DNA from: an uncultured Nitrospinaceae bacterium
GTDB taxonomy: Bacteria > Nitrospinota > Nitrospinia > Nitrospinales > VA-1
Assembly: GCA_905182935.1 (NCBI GenBank)
Contig: CAJJDL010000323.1
Location: 1-7,957 of the forward strand
Length of the DNA stretch: 7,957 nt
Direction: 5' to 3'
Shown piece after piece: positions 1-6,247 of this stretch (position 1 is its first letter; the number at the start of each line of letters is the position of its first letter). The position numbers were made by a program, and so were the translations under genes. The notes under the pieces were generated by a model, which saw only the letters and a list, made by a program, of their open reading frames with translations, had not been told where the DNA came from and ran no database searches.

Positions 1-1071
1 TTAATAGCGGAAAGTGAAATAATTAAAATTATATCCAGAGTAAAAAAAGCTGTGGAAGATATAGATATACCCATTACATTTTTTGAGTTTGGAACTGCAA
101 TGGCCTTCTTACACTTTTCTGAACAAAAGACAGATGTCAATATAGTGGAAGTGGGTATGGGTGGTCGTTTAGATGCTACAAGTCTATGTAAGGGAGACAT
201 ATCAATTATCACTTCTATATCCAAAGATCACACGCTATACCTTGGCGAGGAACTCGAAAAAATTGCTTTTGAAAAAGCATCAATTATAAAGAAAGGTGGT
301 ACGGTTTTTGCTATGAAAGGGATAGAAGAAGTTAATCAAATAATTAAAGACATTGCTGACCAAAAATCAGCAAAATTAAATTTTATAGGAGACCATTTCT
401 GGGTTGAAAAGACTAATAATAAAATTTTCTCTCAATTCATAAAATACAGTAATAAAAAACTATGCTTGGAGAACCTTGAACTATCCCTAATAGGGGATTT
501 TCAGGTAAAAAATGCAGCTTTAGCCATATCTGCATGCCTTGATTATGCCAATAAAAATAGAAAGGATTTAAGCGAAGAGTCTATCAGAAAGGGTCTTAAA
601 AGTACCTCTTGGAGCGGACGAATGGAGATCATTTCATCCAAACCAACTATGATACTTGATGCTGCCCACAATCCAGCGGCTGTCAAGGAAATGGCTGACT
701 CTATCAAAAAACTGTTCACTTATTCTAGGGCTATTGTCATTATTGGCGTCATGAAAGACAAACCAAGTGGTGAAATTCTAAAAATACTCTCTAGCTTTGC
801 AGATCATTTCATCCTGGTTCGCCCTAATCACGAACGCAGTGAAAATCCAGAGCGGCTGAAGCAAATTATAAGCATCCATAAAGTCTCCTGCGAGGTCATA
901 GAATCTGTACCAAATGCAATTAGAAAGGTAAAAAAAATCCTTCTACCTGACGATATAGTTTGTATTACAGGCTCAATATTCACGGTAGGAGAAGCAAAAA
1001 AGTATCTAAAAAATGAACCTGATTTTAAAACTAGCCTTTCACCTTCTGCTGACAATCACCTTAATGGGTGA
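1..1071 (+). CDS. folC: Bifunctional folylpolyglutamate synthase / dihydrofolate synthase, 5'-truncated by window edge
   Basis: FolC is a cytoplasmic Mur-ligase-type ATP enzyme that joins glutamate to dihydropteroate and then to reduced folates. The frame is open from base 1, and the protein already matches the family before the first in-frame GTG at 52 (TFFEFGTAMAF follows directly), so 52 is not the true start and the gene begins outside the window. About 356 residues are present of the usual 420-440; the missing part holds the ATP-binding GTNGKGS loop. Visible family motifs are EVGMGGRLDAT, the SKDHT segment with its conserved Asp-His, EKASIIKKG, and in the C-terminal domain ILDAAHNPAAV (usually LDGAHNP). 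The stop at 1069-1071 lies inside lptD, in another frame, giving a 59 bp overlap that suggests coupled translation. I see no damage in the part present. Confidence 0.95.
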   Translation, partial: LIAESEIIKIISRVKKAVEDIDIPITFFEFGTAMAFLHFSEQKTDVNIVEVGMGGRLDATSLCKGDISIITSISKDHTLYLGEELEKIAFEKASIIKKGGTVFAMKGIEEVNQIIKDIADQKSAKLNFIGDHFWVEKTNNKIFSQFIKYSNKKLCLENLELSLIGDFQVKNAALAISACLDYANKNRKDLSEESIRKGLKSTSWSGRMEIISSKPTMILDAAHNPAAVKEMADSIKKLFTYSRAIVIIGVMKDKPSGEILKILSSFADHFILVRPNHERSENPERLKQIISIHKVSCEVIESVPNAIRKVKKILLPDDIVCITGSIFTVGEAKKYLKNEPDFKTSLSPSADNHLNG

Positions 1072-3214
1072 GGTCTGCGCCCAAGCTCCCGCCTCCTTAT
1101 CTTCTAGAAATTCTACTTTAAAAAATAGTGACCCTGTTATTATATCTGCTGACCGCATTACCCAAGGATCAGATAAAAATAGCATACTGGCTTTGGGTCG
1201 AGTCAAGATCGAATATCAAAAGAAAAAATTATGGGCTGACAAGGTAATTATTAATAATAAAACTGGCGTTGGGAAAGCTCAAGGTCACGTTGTTTTGTTA
1301 GACGTAGATGGATCTAGATTAAAGGCAAAGGAAACATATTTTGATATAAAATCAGAATATGGGAGGCTATATCAAAGCAACGCTATTTATAAAAATAAAC
1401 GTATAACGGCAAAAAAAATAGAAACACTTTCTAGCAACCACATGAAGCTAGATAGTGCAACCATGACAACATGCAAAGGGGCTCTTCCAGCATGGGAAAT
1501 TGAAGCTAAAACCATAGATATTAAAACTGGTGATCGGGCATTATTTCGTGACGCTATTTTAAAAATAAAAAACTTTCCGATTTTATATCTACCAATTGGT
1601 TATATCCCTATGGATACAACTAGAAAAAGTGGCTTTTTATTTCCAACCTTTGGTTGGAGTAAAATCGATGGCGTTTTATTTGATCAAAAATACTTTTGGG
1701 CCATTAATAGATGGTCTGATGCAACCTTAAATACTAGGCGTGTGCTAGGGGGTTGGAACTACGGAACTGAATACCGTTATAAAACCTCAAACACTACGAA
1801 TGGAACGATTAACGGAAATATTTTTAAAGATAATATAACAGGAAATACCCTCTGGGCAGCAAAGGTGCGCCACGTACAAGACCTTCCAAATAAGTTTAAC
1901 TTTAAAGGAGTTCTAGATCTTGAAAGCAAACAGAGCCTTAACCAGATCGTCAATGAAAACATTCAAGTAAGAACACGCCGCAATACAATGTCTTATGCAT
2001 CCGTTGACAAACGATGGAATAATAGCTCACTCAACATTCTAGCTCGATATCAAGGAAGTACAAATAATAAACAGGATGGTGTTCTTGGGGAACTTCCAAA
2101 TATATCCTACAAAATACAACAAACAAAAATTGGAGATACTCCTTTATACTTTAGCTTAGACAGTAGTACAGCATGGTTTATGACAGATTTGAAAACGCAA
2201 AAAGAAGAAGATTATTTTTTTAAAACTTCACGAGTCGATTTTAGTCCTAAATTAATGCTTCCTACCGCAATAGCACCATGGCTTTCTGTGACCTCAATTC
2301 TTGGCGCTAGAGAAACATTTTATGGCACAGGTTTAAAAGAGAATGGCTCTAAATTTGAAAAGCTTTCTAGTTTTACTCGCGAGTCATTTAATTTTCGCTC
2401 TATTATACAAGGCCCAAAATTTAACAGAGTTTTTAAATTGAACAACTCTACTACAAAAATCAAGCATCTCTTGGAGCCTCGAATCACATATAACTACATC
2501 CCCGATATGGATAAAAATGATCGGTTAAAAATAAAAAAATTCGACCGTATAGACACAATAGCCAACGCAGCAAATAGCATAACCTTTGGATTTAACCAAC
2601 GATTATTAAAAAAGATTAAGGTTGGACACCATGAACATCAAACAAAACAACTATTACGTTTTAACGTTTCTCAAACATATAATATTCGTGAGGCTACAAA
2701 ACAGAAACAACCCGGAATAAATCGGCATCCGTTTTCCGATATTCGTTTTGATTTGGACAGCAGACCCACCGACTCTTTACTTTTCAACAGTGATGCTTTA
2801 TATAACATTGAAACTGGTTCGGTAAATAGGTTTAATTTTGAAGCTGGAGTCAAACCAATTAAAGACCTTTGGCTAATTATGGAACGCCGGTGGACAAAAA
2901 ATGAATCTAATTATATATTAGGCACGCTTGATATGTCTTTAAAACCAGGATGGCGAATGCAGTACAGTGCTCGCTATGATGAACTGGCTTCAACTTTCCG
3001 TGAAAACCAATTCAGCTTGTTGTACGATAATCCCTGTAAATGCTGGGGGTTCGCGTTTGACGTAATTGATAGAAAATTAAGCCAAACCAGTGGCGAAAGA
3101 GGCAATCAAACACAATTTTTATGGACCATTAAGCTGCGTGGCTTCGGTAACCTTGGAAGCAAAAGCAAAGGTAAATTTGTCCATAGAGGATTTGAAAATG
3201 CATTCACCCCTTAG
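1013..3214 (+). CDS. lptD: LPS-assembly outer-membrane protein LptD (OstA/Imp)
   Basis: LptD forms, with the lipoprotein LptE, the outer-membrane translocon that places LPS in the outer leaflet. Its 733 residues show a signal peptide (residues 1 to about 25-27, Lys6 then a hydrophobic run, ending AQAPA), an OstA/LptA-like beta-jellyroll at about 40-150 (VIISADRIT, LGRVKIEYQ), then the LptD barrel from about 200. The family-typical junction is clear: TTCKGALPAWEIEA, then FPILYLPIGYIPMDTTRKSG. Start 1013 is chosen because it supplies a full signal peptide; the next in-frame ATG (1064) would remove it. No good ribosome site precedes 1013 (an AGGAG lies 21 bases away), so initiation probably depends on ribosomes finishing folC. 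Mature cysteines are only C154, C675 and C677; E. coli LptD has four, with an adjacent C-terminal pair. Identification is firm; LptE is not in the window. Confidence 0.96.
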   Translation: MNLILKLAFHLLLTITLMGEVCAQAPASLSSRNSTLKNSDPVIISADRITQGSDKNSILALGRVKIEYQKKKLWADKVIINNKTGVGKAQGHVVLLDVDGSRLKAKETYFDIKSEYGRLYQSNAIYKNKRITAKKIETLSSNHMKLDSATMTTCKGALPAWEIEAKTIDIKTGDRALFRDAILKIKNFPILYLPIGYIPMDTTRKSGFLFPTFGWSKIDGVLFDQKYFWAINRWSDATLNTRRVLGGWNYGTEYRYKTSNTTNGTINGNIFKDNITGNTLWAAKVRHVQDLPNKFNFKGVLDLESKQSLNQIVNENIQVRTRRNTMSYASVDKRWNNSSLNILARYQGSTNNKQDGVLGELPNISYKIQQTKIGDTPLYFSLDSSTAWFMTDLKTQKEEDYFFKTSRVDFSPKLMLPTAIAPWLSVTSILGARETFYGTGLKENGSKFEKLSSFTRESFNFRSIIQGPKFNRVFKLNNSTTKIKHLLEPRITYNYIPDMDKNDRLKIKKFDRIDTIANAANSITFGFNQRLLKKIKVGHHEHQTKQLLRFNVSQTYNIREATKQKQPGINRHPFSDIRFDLDSRPTDSLLFNSDALYNIETGSVNRFNFEAGVKPIKDLWLIMERRWTKNESNYILGTLDMSLKPGWRMQYSARYDELASTFRENQFSLLYDNPCKCWGFAFDVIDRKLSQTSGERGNQTQFLWTIKLRGFGNLGSKSKGKFVHRGFENAFTP

Positions 3215-3258
3215 GAAAACAACTAAAACAAACAGCACTTAAATAGATAAGAGCCCTA

Positions 3259-3915
3259 ATGAATTTTTCAAAAATAATTGCTAATATCTCACTAGATATC
3301 GGTGCAATAAGGCTTGAGCCTGATAAACCATTTCTTTGGGCATCTGGATATCTAATGCCTGTATATAACGATAATAGGCTATTATTAAGTAGCGCAAAGT
3401 ACCGTCAGATAATTAATGATGGTTTTCAAGAAATTATTACGCGAAAAAAAATTAGCATCGATGTTGTAGCAGGAACAGCCACCGCTGGCATACCTGCTGC
3501 CACAAGTCTATCAAATACGTTAGAAACTCCCTTAATCTATGTACGACCAAGTTCAAAAACTCATGGAATGCAAAATAAAATCGAAGGGTTGTTATACCCA
3601 AATCAAAAAGTGGTGGTAATAGAAGACCTTATATCGACCGGTGGTAGCGCAATCAAAGCAGTAACAGCTGTTCGAGAAGCAGGAGGCCAAGTTGAAAACT
3701 GTCTGAGTATTTTTAGTTATGGATTTTTAAAAGCAACCAAACAATTTAAAAATATTCAGTGCCAATTGCATCACCTTTTAAACTTTGAAGAACTTCTAAC
3801 TATTGCGAGAGAAAACAATAAATTAAGTGATAGTCAGTTTTCGATGCTGAAATCATGGCATGGTGACCCTTTTAATTGGGGGAGGAAAAATGGATTTACT
3901 AATAAAACCCATTAA
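3259..3915 (+). CDS. pyrE: Orotate phosphoribosyltransferase
   Basis: PyrE converts orotate and PRPP to orotidine 5'-phosphate in de novo pyrimidine synthesis, in the cytoplasm. The 218 residues match the usual family length. Seen are the N-terminal substrate loop SGYLMPVYNDNR (29-40), AGTATAGIPAA (71-81), the mobile catalytic loop YVRPSSKTHG with R96, K100 and H102, and the PRPP-binding signature VVVIEDLISTGGS (118-130) with the Glu-Asp pair E122-D123. The start ATG at 3259 has only a weak purine-rich AAGAG ahead of it. It lies 44 bp after lptD on the same strand with no promoter or terminator evident between them, so co-transcription with folC-lptD is likely. No hairpin terminator was found after the stop. 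The gene appears intact. Confidence 0.95.
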   Translation: MNFSKIIANISLDIGAIRLEPDKPFLWASGYLMPVYNDNRLLLSSAKYRQIINDGFQEIITRKKISIDVVAGTATAGIPAATSLSNTLETPLIYVRPSSKTHGMQNKIEGLLYPNQKVVVIEDLISTGGSAIKAVTAVREAGGQVENCLSIFSYGFLKATKQFKNIQCQLHHLLNFEELLTIARENNKLSDSQFSMLKSWHGDPFNWGRKNGFTNKTH

Positions 3916-3982
3916 AACACCAAATCCTTTAAAGTGACTGCTCTAAGCCAACCAAAACCACAATAATAGACCCATTAAAATA

Positions 3983-4011
3983 TTGACACCATAACCTTAT
4001 AATATTAAGAT
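3983..4011 (+). promoter_or_regulatory. Sigma70-like promoter for the CODH-family gene
   Basis: A perfect -35 box TTGACA (3983-3988) is followed after 17 bases by TAAGAT (4006-4011), a 4/6 match to the -10 consensus. A perfect TATAAT at 3998-4003 overlaps the spacer but is only 9 bases from this -35, so it could not pair with it. Transcription would begin near 4018 and give a leader of about 139 nt. Confidence 0.5.
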
Positions 4012-4122
4012 CAAAAGTTCTAAATTAGAGTTAAACGGAGAGGACCTTTTAAGTATTCTGCACGTAAAACTTCATAAAAATAGTATACGACTAAATAATT
4101 GGTTAACTTGCCCAATAAAATC

Positions 4123-4136
4123 ACTTTAAATAAAGT
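4123..4136. repeat. Short inverted repeat ACTTTA-AA-TAAAGT
   Basis: Perfect 6-base arms (4123-4128 and 4131-4136) flank a 2-base centre, four bases before the AGGAG ribosome site. The gap is too short for an RNA hairpin loop with all pairs formed, so a protein-binding site would be the more natural reading. In such AT-rich DNA it may also be chance. Confidence 0.3.
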
Positions 4137-4140
4137 TTTC

Positions 4141-4145
4141 AGGAG
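4141..4145 (+). promoter_or_regulatory. Ribosome binding site of the CODH-family gene
   Basis: AGGAG lies 11 bases ahead of the ATG at 4157, slightly longer than ideal. It is the clearest Shine-Dalgarno sequence on the plus strand of the window and supports that start. Confidence 0.6.
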
Positions 4146-4156
4146 ACAAAATCAGG

Positions 4157-4876
4157 ATGAGCAAACTACAAATTGGACCAATCGGCATACTTCCCCCTTC
4201 AGCAACAGTACAAGGTATTTTCCAGCCTGAAAAAGGTTCCGGAAATCAATTGGTGGAAGGCGAACATAAGCCTGAAGAAGAGGCAATTGAACATTGGGCC
4301 ATTCAAATGGTAACAAGAAGAAATCCAACCCTATTTCCTGGGCCGTTGATTGTTTGGGGATGGAATAAGGAAGCCGAGCATAAAGCAGCACTCGTACTTG
4401 AATTAGCGGAGGTAATCCCTGGGTGTAATATAATTACAATGCCTGACTACAGACCAATTTACCCAAAAATTGATCCAGAAGCAGTTATAAACCCTTGCCA
4501 CCCCAATCTAACTGTTCAGCATAACAAAATTGAAGTTTGCGCTCTGGTTGGAATACACTGCCACTTTGCAAATATCACATTAAAAATGATTCGGGCTAAC
4601 ACAAACTGTTATACCACCGCACTTTGTCAATATGATGGTCATGAAGATGCCCTCCTATCAATTAGGGATTTAGATGCAGCGAAATTAGAAAAATTAATAG
4701 CTGCTGTTAAGAGGGTGTTAAAAGAAGGTACCGAGCCTTGGGCCTTAACCTCTGCAGGAAAAGCGGAGTTAGAAGAAATCAAAGCAATAAAAACAAGAGA
4801 AAAGCCAGATGAAAAGTCAGAAGCAACTTTATTCATGGCTGACTTAGAACAAGGCTTAGACGAAAACGCTGAATAA
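4157..4876 (+). CDS. CO dehydrogenase beta / acetyl-CoA synthase epsilon-like family protein, function unknown
   Basis: A 239-residue soluble protein without signal peptide or membrane segment. The core (about 36-190) resembles the CODH beta/ACS epsilon family (archaeal CdhB type): PGPLIVWGW (61-69) as first strand, NPCHPNLTV (112-120), then a Rossmann-like stretch ALVGIHCHFANITLK (129-143) and a closing helix 175-189. The last 50 or so residues are charged and probably flexible. It is unusually rich in Cys and His (C90, C114-H115, C128, H134-C135-H136, C151, C157), but has no CxxCxxC ferredoxin pattern and no CODH catalytic cluster motif. No CODH or ACS catalytic gene is nearby; it has its own promoter and terminator. 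Family recognition is from remembered sequence style. A role as an accessory subunit of a multi-subunit 2-oxoacid:ferredoxin oxidoreductase, as in reductive-TCA bacteria, is a guess. Confidence 0.65.
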   Translation: MSKLQIGPIGILPPSATVQGIFQPEKGSGNQLVEGEHKPEEEAIEHWAIQMVTRRNPTLFPGPLIVWGWNKEAEHKAALVLELAEVIPGCNIITMPDYRPIYPKIDPEAVINPCHPNLTVQHNKIEVCALVGIHCHFANITLKMIRANTNCYTTALCQYDGHEDALLSIRDLDAAKLEKLIAAVKRVLKEGTEPWALTSAGKAELEEIKAIKTREKPDEKSEATLFMADLEQGLDENAE

Positions 4877-4886
4877 TCAATTAAAT

Positions 4887-4926
4887 AAAAAATACCCCCG
4901 TACTCTCAAGTACGGGGGTATTTTTT
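4887..4926. terminator. Bidirectional rho-independent terminator between convergent genes
   Basis: Arms 4887-4904 and 4909-4926 pair perfectly over 18 bp (12 bp core TACCCCCGTACT plus six A:T pairs) around a CTCA loop. A run of A before and T after gives a U-tract on either strand. It lies 11 bases after the stop of the plus-strand CODH-family gene and 49 bases after the stop of minus-strand mqnE, so it can end both transcripts. Confidence 0.93.
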
Positions 4927-4974
4927 TATTTACATCCATAGATTTATTTTAAATTTAATGGTCGTTTTCTTGAG

Positions 4975-6075
4975 TCACACTAGGCATTCACGCGTTTCCT
5001 CATATAAAGTATCCCTCTCCATGGGAACTCGCCCCGCCTCAATTATCATATCGACTATGACATTCTTATAAAAAATTTGTCCCGTGACGCCCCCGGCAGC
5101 ATGAATAATTTTTTCCTCAACTACAGTCCCATCCATATCATTAGTCCCGAAGGAAAGAGACATTTGAGCAATTTGCGGAGTAATCATAATCCAAAAGGCT
5201 TTAACATGTGGAAAGTTATCTAGCATAAGTCGTGATACTGCCAAGGCTCTCAGGTCAAGCTGACCAGTGGTACCCTTAAGAAAACTGAGGTTTGTGTTTT
5301 CTGGATGGAATGCTAATGGTATGAAAGTTAGAAAGCCATTAGTTTTGTCTTGGAGCTCACGTAACCGAATCAAGTGATCTGTTCTTTCTTCAACATTTTC
5401 TACATGGCCGTAAAGCATAGTAGCGTTACTTTTCATTCCAACTGAGTGGACTGTTTCATGAACATCAAGCCAGTCCTGAGCATTTGTTTTCTCAGAACAG
5501 ATTTTCTTGCGCACTCGCTTTGCAAAAATCTCAGCACCACCCCCAGGAATGGAACCTAACCCAGCATCACGTAATGCAATCAAAGTATCCCTTAGAGACA
5601 TTTTAGAAATATCGGCTAAATAATCCAACTCAACAGCAGTGAAAGCTTGTATATGGACACCAGGAAACCTTTCCTTAAGACCAGAAATCATATCTAAGTA
5701 ATACTGGAAAGGGAGGTCTGGATGCAGTCCTCCTACAATATGAAACTCGCTAACGCATCCGTTTTTATATTTTTCTGCATCTAAAAATATTTCATCAAGA
5801 GATTTTGTGTAAGCGGTGGGGTTATCTTCCTTAACTCCAAAAGCACAAAACTGACAACTATTCACGCAAACATTAGTATGATTTATGTGTCGATTATGAA
5901 TGAAATAGGTATCACTTGCGTGCATCCGTTCCCTAACTATATTTGCTAAGTAACCAACCCCTAGAAGGTCAAACGAGTTCCACAATATGATTCCATCATC
6001 TAAAGTAAGACGCTCTTCAGATCGAACTTTTTCCTCAAGGAATTTTAGTTTCTTATCTTCAAAGTCAAAAAGCAT
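4975..6075 (-). CDS. mqnE: Aminofutalosine synthase MqnE (radical SAM)
   Basis: MqnE is a cytoplasmic radical-SAM enzyme that adds the SAM adenosyl radical to the MqnA product (3-[(1-carboxyvinyl)oxy]benzoate) to make aminofutalosine, early in the futalosine route to menaquinone. The 366 residues are of normal length. The CxxxCxxC cluster motif is C70, C74, C77 (NVCVNSCQFCAF). Other family marks are VGGLHPDLPF (114-123), IPGGGAEIF (176-184), SNATMLYGHVE (216-226), LQDKTNGF (241-248), LMLDNFPHVKAFW (283-295) and NDMDGTVVEEKI (312-323). GGGAEIF with the ATMLYGH region favours MqnE over the cyclising relative MqnC. Start ATG (6073-6075) has GAGG at 6081-6084, five bases away. It follows the prenyltransferase on the same strand after 172 bp and probably has its own promoter near 6109. 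Confidence 0.94.
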   Translation of the reverse strand: MLFDFEDKKLKFLEEKVRSEERLTLDDGIILWNSFDLLGVGYLANIVRERMHASDTYFIHNRHINHTNVCVNSCQFCAFGVKEDNPTAYTKSLDEIFLDAEKYKNGCVSEFHIVGGLHPDLPFQYYLDMISGLKERFPGVHIQAFTAVELDYLADISKMSLRDTLIALRDAGLGSIPGGGAEIFAKRVRKKICSEKTNAQDWLDVHETVHSVGMKSNATMLYGHVENVEERTDHLIRLRELQDKTNGFLTFIPLAFHPENTNLSFLKGTTGQLDLRALAVSRLMLDNFPHVKAFWIMITPQIAQMSLSFGTNDMDGTVVEEKIIHAAGGVTGQIFYKNVIVDMIIEAGRVPMERDTLYEETRECLV

Positions 6076-6247
6076 AAAAGCCTCAAGTTATAAATAGTTA
6101 GAGATTCTATTATATTACACTTAATATTAAAAAAGTAAGAGAGAAAGCTTCTAAAATAAAATATATTCAACGGTATCTAGCGCAAAGACATATTCACGCC
6201 TTCATTAAAATTACATATTATTACTTTTAATTGGGCCCCGTGTCGAC
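6076..6247 (-). promoter_or_regulatory. Intergenic region upstream of mqnE with candidate promoter
   Basis: On the minus strand a perfect -10 box TATAAT lies at 6114-6109, placing a start near 6102 and a leader of about 27 nt. The matching -35 (TTACTT, 18 bases upstream) is poor, so an activator or another -35 may be needed. Next to the prenyltransferase stop is a small GC-rich patch with two 6-base palindromes, GGGCCC (6233-6238) and GTCGAC (6242-6247). No convincing terminator follows the prenyltransferase, so part of mqnE transcription may come from upstream. Confidence 0.4.
6081..6084 (-). promoter_or_regulatory. Ribosome binding site of mqnE
   Basis: Reading the minus strand, TTGAGG stands ahead of CTTTT and the ATG; GAGG is five bases from the start codon. 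It confirms the mqnE start at 6075. Confidence 0.6.

Larger units (their letters stand above)
3916..4156 (+). other. Intergenic region, pyrE to CODH-family gene: promoter plus AT-rich leader
   Basis: This 241 bp gap has no ATG-started gene that I can support. It holds a sigma70-like promoter (3983-4011), an AT-rich leader of about 139 nt with a mid-leader GGAGAGG (4037-4043), a short inverted repeat (4123-4136) and the ribosome site of the next gene (4141-4145). A weak stem, ATTGG (4098-4102) with CCAAT (4112-4116), is possible, but I recognise no known riboswitch class. No terminator for pyrE is visible, so read-through from upstream cannot be excluded. Confidence 0.6.

Noticed and set aside
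828..1055. Minus-strand frame inside folC
   Set aside because: Lies opposite a well conserved folC C-terminus and has no recognisable protein features; a shadow frame.
52..1071. folC starting at the GTG at 52
   Set aside because: The frame is open to base 1 and the missing 75-95 residues include the essential ATP loop; the gene is cut by the window edge rather than short.
1777..1962. Minus-strand frames within lptD (also 2671-2853)
   Set aside because: Short, fully opposite lptD, no ribosome site or recognisable features.
3998..4003. Perfect TATAAT as the -10 box of the promoter before the CODH-family gene
   Set aside because: Only 9 bases from TTGACA, and no good -35 lies 17 bases ahead of it; TAAGAT at 4006 has the right spacing.
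4055..4129. 24-codon frame in the leader as an annotated gene
   Set aside because: No ATG, GTG or TTG start and no recognisable peptide; kept only as a speculative point about the leader.
4152..4391. Minus-strand frames opposite the CODH-family gene (also 4639-4836)
   Set aside because: Opposite a gene with promoter, ribosome site and terminator; composition looks like a shadow frame.
6233..6247. GC-rich patch GGGCCC and GTCGAC as terminator of the prenyltransferase
   Set aside because: Two separate loopless palindromes that do not form one stem and loop, and no proper U-tract follows on the minus strand.
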